Positions 1 to 8,822 of a DNA stretch of 64,000 bases are shown here, piece after piece. The translations under genes and the position numbers were made by a program. The DNA is from Moringa oleifera (lineage: Eukaryota > Streptophyta > Magnoliopsida > Brassicales > Moringaceae), in NCBI GenBank assembly GCA_021397835.1, contig JAJFZO010000191.1, positions 1,183,001 to 1,247,000 on the forward strand. Reading direction: 5' to 3'. The notes beneath the pieces were generated by a model. It saw nothing but the letters and a program-made list of their open reading frames with translations, was not told the origin of the DNA and made no database searches. The stretch's first letter is position 1; each line of letters opens with the position of its first letter.

Positions 1-99
1 GTCAAAGTGGGTGATATCCTGAGATTGAGCACAGAGCAACATCAATGTTTCGAGTACATTATAAATGACAAATTAATAGTGCTTGGACCCAAATTCTAA
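1..99 (+). CDS. 3' end of a small B3-domain gene (5' end outside window)
   Basis: The first 33 codons read through to a TAA at 97-99. The opening residues VKVGDILRL match the end of a B3 domain, and the following QHQCF resembles HNQCF at the same place in the minus-strand gene at 8330-8674. Only the last beta-strands are present, followed by a short tail ending LGPKF. This should be a sixth member of the small B3 cluster, coding for a nuclear DNA-binding protein. A CACTA-like transposon sits 65 bp downstream. The same 3' end, about positions 65-125, recurs as a remnant near 13768-13825. The start and the rest of the domain lie outside the window, so whether the gene is intact cannot be judged. 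Confidence 0.6.
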   Translation, partial: VKVGDILRLSTEQHQCFEYIINDKLIVLGPKF

Positions 100-504
100 C
101 TTGACCAATTAAATAAGAAGATGTCATTTATAATCATAGTTATATCTTTCAATAACTTACAGACACTATAACAGAAATATATTAGTTTATACTTAATAAT
201 TCATAGTTTTAATTACAATTGTGAATAAAAAAAGATTAGTTCATAGTTGTAACAAAATGTTAAGCAAAATATGATATTTGTTTACAGTTTTAATATAACT
301 GTAAATAAAAAGCTTATGTAATTTTATTAATTCTCATTCCTTCATTGATTCTTTTTCTCAAGAAAAAACTTGATCAAGTACTAACCGTTAGGTATCACCA
401 TGAAAAGAGCCTCTCAGTGTTACCATTGAAGCTTTCCATAGAGACTTTTAGTTTTAGTTTTATTGTAAGAAGATTCTTGACTAATTACAACAAATTAAGA
501 AAGC

Positions 505-935
505 TACTTCCATTAAGGTTCCAAATCTTACAAATCAAATTTTCAGCCTTGACTAATTGCAATGAAGGAAGAATATGGTTCTTCTTTCATTTGGATTCTA
601 GATTTGGTAGATTAAAATCTCCTTTTAGTTTCAATAAGATTAATCCTTTCTTCCGAAATTATTTGTTTGTCTTCTTCGTTCGATTGGATACTCTAATGGT
701 GGATTTTGGAACCCTAGTTGATTGGGTAAAGATTAGTGTGCATTAAACTGTATATAACTTAGATTTTGCTTGATAAATGTTAGTTTTATGAAAGTGCCAA
801 TATGAAGTTCTGAATTTTACTTAAGTAAAAAATTAGCTCATCGAAACTTTAACGGATTTTTTTGACATGTAGAGATTACGATTATTTTGTTTGTTACTTT
901 TATTTCTTTGGATCTTGTTGTGTGGTAAAACTGCG
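505..935. repeat. left copy of a diverged direct repeat flanking the copia element
   Basis: This stretch matches 3495-3935. Shared blocks include the phrase around TTGACTAATTGCAATGAA, the run through TTATTTGTTTGTCTT, the block TTGGGTAAAGATTA with GCATTAAACT, and the block GATAAATGTTAG with AATTAGCTCAT. The two copies differ by many substitutions, so they are old. No conserved reading frame is shared. An open frame at 345-746 crosses this copy but is not preserved in the other. Confidence 0.6.
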
Positions 936-941
936 TGGTTT

Positions 942-1244
942 TGTTACAGAATTTTGATCATGTTTATCTATTATCCTAGTCTTTAGGAGCAAATTTTTAG
1001 TTGTTGAAATATTGCAATTATGTTTCTTTAAATCTAAGTAGTTTCTTAATTGTAAGTAGATATTAGAATGTGTGATAATAGGTAAGATAATGGAGTTAGT
1101 AGTCCTATTATTATGCTACTGATATTTACATTTTTATTTATAAAAATAATTGTTGTTGAGTCAATAAAACATGATTTATTCAACAAGTTTCTGTTCAACA
1201 GATTCTCTTTTAATTTCTTATTTCCTATTCTCTATTTTATAACA
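942..1244 (+). repeat. 5' LTR of the copia element
   Basis: It begins TGTTAC and ends ATAACA, giving the TG...CA ends and short TGTT/AACA inverted repeat typical of LTRs. It aligns along its length with 2964-3267, for example through TTAGTTGTTGAAAT, GTCCTATTATTATGCTACT and TAATTGTTGTTGAGTCAAT. Differences are numerous, so the insertion is old. Confidence 0.75.
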
Positions 1245-1399
1245 GTGGCATCAGAGCCAAGTTATTTGGTAAGTTGAAAGTGTAAACCTATAATTACTTG
1301 TGTGAGTTTGATGGCTTTAACATCCAATGATTGGTATTGATATGTCTAAGAATTCCTTCATATATTATGCTTTACTTTTAGATTGTGATTCAATAACAT

Positions 1400-2949
1400 A
1401 TGAAGTTATTGAACAAGACCCAAAGTGACGCAAAGGCTATGGATGATGAGATTGCTGATATAGAAAGGAATGATACTTGGGTATTAACTAATTTTTATAA
1501 AGGTCAAAAAACCATTGGTGTCAAGTGGATTTACAAGAAAAAGTTGAAGAAAATGGTGAGGTTGATAGATATAAAGGGTGACTGGTAGCTAAAGGATACA
1601 AGTAAGAATTTTGCATGGGTGACAAGGAGATGTTTGCTCCTGTAATGAGGCATGATACAATTAGAATGATGATTGCATTGGCAGTTCAAAATTCTTGGTC
1701 TATTTTTCAACTTGATGTCAAATATGCTTTCTTACATAGTGGTTTAGAAGAACAGATATTTGTTGATTAACCTCTTAGTTAAGTGAAAAGTGAAAATGAA
1801 CATAAAGTGTATAGATTAAAAAAAGGCATTAAACGGCTTAAAACAAGCTCCACGAGCTTGATATAGCTACATATATGCTTATTTTATAAAGCATGATTTT
1901 GAGAAGTGCCCAAATAAACTCACACTTTATGTTAAAGCCGGTGATAATAGTAAAATGCTTATTTTATGCTTATATGTCAATGATTTGATATTCATTAAAA
2001 ATGAAACTATTATGTTTAATGATTTTAAGAAATATATGATGATAGAATTTAATATGTCAAACTTAGGCATGATGTATTATTTTTTTGACATTGAGGTTAA
2101 GCAATCTGCTAATGGCATTTATGTTTCTCAAAAGAAATATTTGTAAGAGGTTATGGACAAGTTTCGGATAAAGAATTACAACTCTATAAGCATACTAGTT
2201 GAATGTAGTTTGAAGTTGACCAAAGATCATGAGGGAAGAATGTTGACAGCACTCTCTATAAGTAGATTATTGGGAGCTTAATGTATTTAACAATTATAAG
2301 GCTTAAAATAATATATTCTGTTAGTCTCATTAGTTGATATGTAGAGAATCCAAAGGAGATACATCTTCAAGAAGCCGAAAAGATACTTCGTTATTTAAGA
2401 AGAACTATGAAGTTTGATTTGTTTTACAAGAAAAAGAAGTTAATGGATTTGGTTAGTTATTCAGACAGTGATTTTAAGGTAATCAAAATGATTGAAAATA
2501 CACTTCAAGGTATGTTGGGTTTAGCTGCTATTTCGTGGTCTTTAAAAAAACAGCAAATAGTCACACTTTCATCTCCTAAAGATGAAGTTGTCGTAGCAAA
2601 CTCATGCGCTTGTCAAGCTATTTGGTTAAGAAAAATTCTTGAAACTTGGCATTTCAAATATGAGGGAGCTATTACAATTTTTTGTGATAATACTTTTGCC
2701 ATAAAGCTCTTTTAAAATTCAGTTTTACATGAGAGAGGCAAGCATATAGATGTAAAATACTACTATTTGAAAGATCTTATAAATGTTGGGATCATTAATT
2801 TGATTTATTATAAAAGTAAAGATCAGATAGCTGATATTTTTACTAAACCTCTCAAGGTAGTTGCATTTCAAAACTTAAGGAGTGAACTTGGTGTTTGCAC
2901 CTTGGAAAGCAATGGTTTAAGTGTTAAATTGAATGTTGAAACTTTTTAG
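1400..2949 (+). pseudogene. broken copia polyprotein: reverse transcriptase and RNase H remnants
   Basis: Scattered in-frame blocks belong to Ty1-copia pol. The first (from 1400) has the start of the reverse-transcriptase domain, with DDEIADIERNDTW and GVKWIYKKK. Near 1967-2000 is LYVNDLIF, where the family's catalytic YVDD reads YVND. The RNase H part (2407-2715) has SYSDSDF and SWSLKKQQIVTLSS. The last block (2767-2949) has the DQIADIFTKPL motif near the pol end. Frameshifts and stops separate the blocks, and the changed YVDD motif alone would be expected to abolish activity. Confidence 0.8.
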
Positions 2950-2963
2950 TTTAAGAGAGGTAT

Positions 2964-3267
2964 TGTTACCAAATTTGGGTTATGTTTATCTGTTATCTTA
3001 GTTTTTAAAAGTAAATTTTTAGTTGTTGAAATGTTACAGTTGTATTTCTTTAATTTTAAGTAGTTCTTTAATTCTAAATAGATATTAAAATGTGTGATAA
3101 TGGGTTAAGATAGTGAAATTAGTGGTCCTATTATTATGCTACTAATAGTTACATTTCTATTAATAAAAATAATTGTTGTTGAGTCAATAAAACATAATTC
3201 ATTCAATAAGTTTTTATTCAATAAATTCTCTTTCGATTTCTTATTTCTTCTCATCTATTTTATAATA
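2964..3267 (+). repeat. 3' LTR of the copia element
   Basis: It starts TGTTAC right after the purine tract and ends TATAATA, where the left LTR has TATAACA, so its terminal CA has mutated. It aligns throughout with 942-1244. Confidence 0.7.
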
Positions 3268-3600
3268 GATTCTACTTCCATCGAGGTTCCAAACTTATGC
3301 ACGGTTATACTTCCTTTAGAGTTCCAAATCAATGCTGGGGATTTTAGATATATATTGGGGATTTCAAATCTGGGCATGGTTTTACTTTCATCGAGGTTTT
3401 AGATCTAGATTGGGGTTTTAGATCTGTACTAGGGATTTCAGATATAAGCGCGAGGTTCTACTTCCATCGACATTTCAGATATGGGCATGGTTTTACTTCC
3501 ATCAGGGTTTCAGATCTGGCATATCAAAATCTTGGCATTGACTAATCGCAATGAAAGAATGTGTGGTTTTACTTTCATCTAGGTTTCAGATATGGCTGAT
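3266..3600. repeat. short tandem-like repeats built on an ACTTCCATCGAGGTTTCAGAT motif
   Basis: Variants of a 20-40 bp phrase recur at least six times: TACTTCCATCGAGGTTCCAAA, TACTTTCATCGAGGTTTTAGA, CTACTTCCATCGACATTTCAGA, ACTTCCATCAGGGTTTCAGA and ACTTTCATCTAGGTTTCAGA. They are separated by GGGCATGGTTTT-like spacers. One diverged copy also lies near 505-530 in the left direct repeat. No function is evident. Confidence 0.55.
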
Positions 3601-3935
3601 CAAAATCTCCTCTTAGTCCTAGTAAGGTTAATCTTTTCTCTCGAAATTATTTGTTTGTCTTATTTTTACAATAAACACTGCGATGGTTGATTTTGAAACT
3701 ATAGCTAATTGGGTAAAGATTAATATGCATTAAACTATATGCATGCTGGATTTTACTTGATAAATGTTAGCCTAAAGAAATACAAATATTAATTTTTGGA
3801 TTTTGTTTAGATAGAAAATTAGCTCATTAAAACCTTGATGGATTTTTTGATATATGCAAAAATTGTCATTGTTCCTTTTAGTTTCTTTATTTTTAACACC
3901 GGATTTGGTTGTTACGTTTTACTGAATGATATTGA
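3495..3935. repeat. right copy of the diverged direct repeat
   Basis: This is the partner of 505-935, on the far side of the copia element and inside the CACTA-like element. The best-conserved part is about 3600-3860, covering the TTATTTGTTTGTCTTATTT, AATTGGGTAAAGATTAATATG and GAAAATTAGCTCATTAAAAC blocks. Confidence 0.6.
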
Positions 3936-5294
3936 AGCAGATTACTTTGTATGAAACTTGTTTTTGCAGAGGAAAAAAACACGCATATATGGGTTAATAG
4001 GTTAAATACATGACAAAGAACAATTTTTTGTTTGCTTGTTCTTAACATGTTCTTAAAATATACAAGCAGAGCAGATGTACCCTTTTGAAAGGATGAAAAA
4101 GGTGTCTAAATCATTAGCATGCATCCTAATTAAATTGAAGCCTAAGATAAATCATTAGCATACCATTTAGTTCTCACATAATATTTCAAGTTTATTTTAA
4201 GTGCAAGACAAATAAAAAATTCATAGTCGAATATTCAAGATTATGTTATAAATAAAGTATAAAGTAATAATAGTACTATGTCAGCAACTAAATAGAAAGA
4301 ATTTGTAACTTTTTTGTATCTTTATTTTGAAATCATTTACTTTTTGTCTATATATGAATAGAAAATTGCATCAACCCATTTCTTTCCACACAAATATTTT
4401 TATAACATATTGAGGTCACTTTACATTATGATATTGAAAAATCAAATGTAACCAAGGGAAAGAAAAATATATAATATTATTTTTCATGAATAACGGCAAC
4501 ATCACAAAAAGTTTTTAGTAAAACAAAAAAATGTAACATAGAATTTAAATTCATTACTATCACTATTAATTATGACAAATTAAAACATCTTGTAAGTTAT
4601 GGACCATGAAGATTCACGAATTTGTTTAGAGAAATTATGTAAAATAATAATTAATTATTCTTTATTTAATATTACCTATATGTTATTTGATTACTGTAAT
4701 TAAAAATTAATAATTAAATAGAATCAAAAATATTAATTAATTAAAACACATCTCATATTATTTTTTAATTAAACAATAGTTCATAGTTCTATAACTGTAA
4801 ATAAAAATAAGAAATAATTATGAATTATGTTTATTTTTATTTATAATTTTAAAATTATGAATAAAAATTTTAATGAACTGTGAATTATTAACTCTTTATT
4901 CATAATTTAAAAATTATAAATAAAAACGTTAATGAACTATAAACTATTATCTCTTTTGTTTGCGGTTCAAAATTATAAATTATTTTAATTTTTTTATTTA
5001 TATTGATCTAAATTATAGTCTTAAAATTATAAATAAATATAATTTAAAATTATAAACAAAAACTTATTTTGTTATAATGAGAGTATACAAATATTCAAAT
5101 TAATACCAATTAGCTACTTTAATTTTACCTAAAGCTTCGGAAAATTGAAATAAAAAAAATTAAAAAACTTATCTTAACTCAAAATTAAGATTTGACTTGG
5201 AGGGAGCCGGGCCTACTTCCACATCTCGTTATATTTAGGGGGGCCCACTGATGATTGACAACTATTGAATAAAGGTCGAGTGGGGACGTGCATG

Positions 5295-5304
5295 GTGCAT
5301 GCAC
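5295..5304. promoter_or_regulatory. RY-type palindrome GTGCATGCAC (also at 6049-6058)
   Basis: CATGCA/TGCATG (RY) is the classic target of the ABI3/FUS3/LEC2 class of B3 domains. The same 10-bp palindrome occurs twice in the spacer next to the B3 genes. A CACGTG core about 35 bp downstream completes an arrangement often seen in ABA- or seed-type promoters. The sites lie 3' of the nearest minus-strand B3 gene, and any regulatory role is inference. Confidence 0.25.
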
Positions 5305-5534
5305 GGACCCAATTAGGCAGCCCCAGACAAGACAAGCACACGTGCAGTTTTGTTCAACACGTCAGGACCCCACCACTAAGCTTGCACCATTATGTCCATA
5401 AAGAAAGAAGAAGACCAAACTGGGTCGAAAGGGGTTAGTTGGCGTACGCTGCTTATCTATTATTCTTTTCAGACCTTTATAATTTGGACAATGGGATAGA
5501 TTCCCTGCTTTTTTTTTTTTTTTTTAATTATTGC

Positions 5535-6070
5535 TTCCAGAAGAAAGCAACCATTATTTTTTATTTTAATTTATTTTCTTTGTGGGCCAGTGATCTGTCT
5601 GCCACTGTCATTGTTCTTCTTTGTTCCTTTTTAAACGGTTTTGGTCTTCTTTAATTTCTATCACGAGCCAATCCATGTCGTCCGATTCCGATGGTTTGTC
5701 CTCTTTTCTGGTCGTGTGATCACTGGATCTTTTAATCTGATCTTGATGTTGATGGGGATTTGAACCCTGCTTTGTTTATTTGCTTAGGAGGTAAATTATT
5801 GTTTATTTTCAATAACATTAAAATACCCAACTTTATAATAATAAACACATTCAACTCTCAATTTCTTTAAATAATTTGTTTTAAGGGCCTAGAAGAATTT
5901 TTATTAAATTCTTTGGCATAAAGTTCATGCTGAACAAGCTTACCAAATCACATCTTGTTAGTACAAAATTAATTAGATTGATTAGGATAAGCTAATTTCA
6001 AAAGGCTGGAAAAAAGTGATGCATAGACGTAAGCATGATGAAAGAAGTGTGCATGCACTAATTGACTAAC
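5535..6070. repeat. direct duplication, copy 1 (partner 10940-11465)
   Basis: Shared blocks include AATTTATTTTCTTTGTGGGCCA with GATCTGTCTGC, TTCTGTCGTG-like and TGGATCTT-like tracts, TTTATTTGCTTA, AACTTTATAATA with AACACA, ATTTGGCATAAAG (TTTGGCATAAAG here), GATTAGGATAAGCTAAT and ACGTAAGCATG. Order and orientation are the same in both copies. No conserved frame is seen, so this is duplicated non-coding flank that travelled with the B3 genes. Confidence 0.7.
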
Positions 6071-6774
6071 AACGTTTTAAGTTTTATATTAACTAATCTT
6101 TGCACTTTCATCAAATTATATTTGATTAATTAAAAAGAAAGTTTAAAACCAAAAGAACTATTAAATTGGGTCATGGAGAGTAGGCTGTGGCCTCTCTTTG
6201 CAGTTGCATAATGAGCCAACAATAACTAATTAATTAAGCACTTAATTTTGATGCATAAGAATAATTTAGATTTTCAAATTGGGAAATCAGGTTTCACCCA
6301 TTCTACTAATATAATTAAAACAACATATCAGAACTCCTCAGTTCTCCTAATTCTGAATCTGGACAAAGATCTTGTTTGTTTTTTTAGAGAAATTAATACT
6401 AAATCCAATGTCCAAATATGACCAATCAAAAGCCTTAGTGATTAAGCTAGCTAGCAGGCCTTGCCAGTACTTCAATACTAAATCTAGTCAACCCACACTT
6501 TCAATATATACTACCTACCAAATAGACCGGGGATGATGAATCTGGTCCACATCCAAAAAGTACCCATTAATGGCATAGATTATCCATTAATTAATCATGC
6601 ACACAAGAATTATATCATCATCAATTTTATATTTCATTAATTGAATGTCTCTGTATGTGACTGATCTTTATATAAATTAATATATGTAAACTGGATACCT
6701 GAATGGAGAAAATTAAGGATATATTATACCGGTGGACAACAAAAAGAGAGTACTAATTGCTCTCTGGACATCAA

Positions 6775-8150
6775 AACCCAGCAGCAAAAGCTGCTCCTGC
6801 CATTGATAATACATAGTTTATTATCAAAACCAGAAGAAGATAACAAGAAAAGTAGCAGGAAAAACCTATATCCATTCATCAGTCCTTGCTCTGTCTCTCT
6901 CATACAAACTTGTTCGACTTGAAAATAGCAAATTAAACTGGGTGTCTCTGGTTAAGCCGATACATAACCGAAAACAACCCCAAAGACCTTGACGGCTTTC
7001 TTGGCTTTGATCTCGAAGTCAGTGCCCGTAACTGGATCTGATTTCTTGTAGATCTTGACTATGTCGCCGACGGCGAGGTTCTTAGAGCGGACGAACTCGG
7101 TCCATCCGCCGCAGAGAACAGGTTTTGGGTGACCCTTCCTGCGGATGGAGCAGCTGAACTCCCAGACACGGCCGCTTCTCTTGTCCTTCACACGAACGTT
7201 CGCAGCATGGCCTGCTTTCGAGCATGGGAACGACGGCAGACTCTTGATTGGGACTGACAATCTCTTCCGGACATCAGTCCTTTTTAGCAACTTCGAGAGC
7301 AGCTTCATTGCTTTTCGCTTTAACAAGATTCAGATGCTGCTCAATCACGTACTCATCATATATATACTGCAATCTGCTGAAAGGACACTTGGTTTGTACT
7401 CATTTGCGAAGATACCTTGTCGCGAGATCGGTCGTGTGAATTTCCGAATCAGATACCTTATCGAAAGATAATGCTTTATCAATTATTTGAACTTTATGGT
7501 CGGTCCAATGGGTCGAATGAATATGACCCACGAGTCTCTTGTGAGCATGGAAAATTGTAGCAGTTTATGGCCCCACTAATTAATCGTATCTATTTCAATT
7601 TTCTTCTGTGATGATCCAAGCGTTAATCATTCTCAAAAGCAACTTTCTATTTATAAGCTTATTGTATTAGGTTATAAAGAAAAGCACCCAATTTCTCTTA
7701 ATTAGTTTTATTGACTACGGGCTGAGCAAATGGCTCTATCATCCAGTAAAAATATAAAACATTGTCCTAAGATGTAATATTTCTTTGATTATTAAAGCTA
7801 ATCTACTTTTGTTTCATTATTACTAATATAATTAAGTTGATTTTCACACCCAAATGGGATCAGTGACCTTCTGGATAACATTGTGATTTCGGGTACATCA
7901 GGCATATATGCACATCTATTGAACTGATTAGGATGTGTTAACTATCCAAATTGGACTAGATTTGCATGCTAATTAATTCCTGATGTGCATATTATTGTTA
8001 ACAAATATTCAATTACCTACTGCCAGACTTAATTAGCGATAATTCTGCACAAATTAACAGAGATAAATCATTCCAGCTCTAAGCAGATCAATTGTGAACA
8101 TGCTCCATTCTGAAATTACGAATAATACATATTCTGATCTAAATGTTGGT
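6775..8150. repeat. inverted duplication, copy 1 (partner about 13890-15215)
   Basis: The reverse complement of this block matches 13890-15215: the B3 coding region, its 5' flank and its 3' flank. Flank landmarks are TTGATAATAAACTATGTATTATCAA just 3' of both genes, TTATTCGTAATTTCAGAA with GCATGTTC far upstream, and AATGTTATCCAGAA-like and TTAGTAATAAT tracts between. It is a whole-gene inverted duplication with moderate divergence. Confidence 0.8.
6952..7308 (-). CDS. small single-B3-domain DNA-binding protein
   Basis: From the ATG at 7308 this encodes 118 residues without an intron. The B3 fold is recognisable: LLKRTDV at the N-terminus (first strand and helix), then LSVPIKSL, a core strand with WEFSCSIRRKG, the GGWTEFVRSKNLAVGDIVKIYKK block that corresponds to the GW-xx-FV-xxK-L-xx-GD signature, and a last strand ending KVFGVVFGYVSA. 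Proteins of this fold bind DNA in the nucleus. Nothing besides the B3 domain is present: no AP2, ARF or second B3. It is the inverted twin of 14706-15080. The twin's ATG aligns with a TTG here (7324-7326), so translation probably begins at the next in-frame ATG, seven codons in, trimming the basic N-terminus. Confidence 0.75.
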   Translation of the reverse strand: MKLLSKLLKRTDVRKRLSVPIKSLPSFPCSKAGHAANVRVKDKRSGRVWEFSCSIRRKGHPKPVLCGGWTEFVRSKNLAVGDIVKIYKKSDPVTGTDFEIKAKKAVKVFGVVFGYVSA

Positions 8151-8329
8151 ACTAATTTTGGATTACATTGTGGTCGCAAAATCTATATATGATTTACGAT
8201 CCACTGGGACTAGCATTTGGCATGCTTGGACAGGGATGCTGGGCTAGAAAAGTAAGAATTTGAATCAAAACTTTTTTTCTCATTTATAATCAAAATACGT
8301 GCAAATGATCATTTGATTTGGGTATTCCC

Positions 8330-8674
8330 TCAGCTAACAACTGTACAAAATGATCTTTTCTTGACTTCAATTTTGAAGGGAACATCAAAACATTGATTAT
8401 GCTTTCTGTGTAACCTGATGATATCACCCACTTTGACATCATTCGGGCGAACAAACTGAAACCAATTATCTCCAGAGGTGCTCAGTTTGAGGCTGCTGTT
8501 TCTGCGTTGAATGGAGCACCTAAACTTCCATGGAATCCACTTGTCGTCCTCCACAGGCAAGTTTATAGCGCAGCCTCCGGCGAAAGGCGGTAAGTAGTCG
8601 ACTACTTGATCATCCGCCACCACCAGTCTTCTTTCCAGATCGGTCGTAGTCAGTATGTTGGAGAAGACCGCCAT
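8330..8674 (-). CDS. small single-B3-domain protein, divergent member
   Basis: From ATG 8674 it encodes 114 residues without introns. MAVFSNILTTTDLERRLVV is the typical family N-terminus. PWKFRCSIQRRN forms the central strand. WFQFVRPNDVKVGDIIRLHRK is the GD-containing block, and KIEVKK the last strand. The open frame extends 12 codons upstream, but only to a GTG, so the ATG was chosen because its product aligns with the other members. The C-terminus ends CTVVS and lacks the long hydrophobic KVFGV-type tail of 6952-7308. The closest relative here is the fragment at 1-99, which shares VKVGDI and HNQCF/HQCF. A strong hairpin lies about 110 bp upstream. DNA binding is inferred from the fold only. 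Confidence 0.7.
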   Translation of the reverse strand: MAVFSNILTTTDLERRLVVADDQVVDYLPPFAGGCAINLPVEDDKWIPWKFRCSIQRRNSSLKLSTSGDNWFQFVRPNDVKVGDIIRLHRKHNQCFDVPFKIEVKKRSFCTVVS

Positions 8675-8785
8675 TGGTGATTGCTGCGTAAAGTTTGCAC
8701 CGGTAGGCACTGATTGCTTGTCGTGTGGAATAATTAAAGATACCGAGAGCTGATACTGCCAGGTTTAGTGAGACAGAAAGGAGAA

Positions 8786-8822
8786 AGCAAGAAATATCGC
8801 AAGGTCTGCGATGTTTCTTGCT
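8786..8822. repeat. hairpin: 16-bp arms around a 5-base loop
   Basis: The left arm AGCAAGAAATATCGCA (8786-8801) and right arm TGCGATGTTTCTTGCT (8807-8822) are reverse complements except one position, which would be a G-U pair in RNA. The loop is AGGTC. It lies about 110 bp upstream of the ATG of the B3 gene at 8330-8674, in its likely 5' leader or promoter. Confidence 0.7.

Larger units (their letters stand above)
942..3267 (+). mobile_element. degenerate Ty1-copia-type LTR retrotransposon, internally deleted
   Basis: Two similar LTRs of about 303 bp (942-1244 and 2964-3267) bracket a short internal region. Just after the left LTR, from 1246, lies TGGCATCAGAGCC, one base off the usual plant initiator-Met tRNA primer-binding site. 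A purine-rich tract (AAGAGAGG, from 2953) precedes the right LTR. The internal part goes almost directly from the primer site to reverse transcriptase, so gag, protease and integrase are missing. The remaining pol is full of stops. The five bases on each side (GGTTT and GATTC) match at only three positions, so the target duplication is lost or uncertain. The element lies inside the CACTA-like element. Confidence 0.8.
164..5079. mobile_element. CACTA-like DNA transposon, non-coding, with a nested copia element
   Basis: The left end at 164 reads CACTATAACAGAAA. The right end, read inward from 5079 on the minus strand, is CATTATAACAAAA. The two agree at 11 of the first 13 bases. Both ends are flanked by the trinucleotide AGA (161-163 and 5080-5082), the 3-bp target duplication expected of CACTA (EnSpm) elements. 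Short AT-rich motifs of the type GTTCATAGTT, then AACTGTAAATAAAAA, recur inside both ends (about 180-310 and 4780-5060), like the subterminal repeats of this superfamily. No transposase is visible. The element is filled by a degenerate copia element and a pair of diverged direct repeats. The termini were matched by eye. Confidence 0.55.
5080..6774. other. gene-free spacer between the CACTA element and the first B3 gene
   Basis: No coding region is supported. The stretch 5280-5360 is GC-richer than its surroundings and contains the palindrome GTGCATGCAC (5295-5304) and a CACGTG core near 5339. The block 5535-6070 is duplicated at 10940-11465. A second GTGCATGCAC lies at 6049-6058. Confidence 0.5.

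Noticed and set aside
345..746. 133-codon plus-strand frame near the left end
   Set aside because: It crosses one copy of an old direct repeat inside a transposon, is not kept in the other copy (3495-3935), and its composition is low-complexity.
4780..5060. Considered as a separate tandem repeat array
   Set aside because: Units are irregular and AT-rich, and fit better as subterminal repeats of the CACTA-like element.
7145..7471. Plus-strand frame over the 6952 B3 gene
   Set aside because: Antisense shadow of the B3 coding strand. The same shadow appears over the twin gene at 14672-14893.
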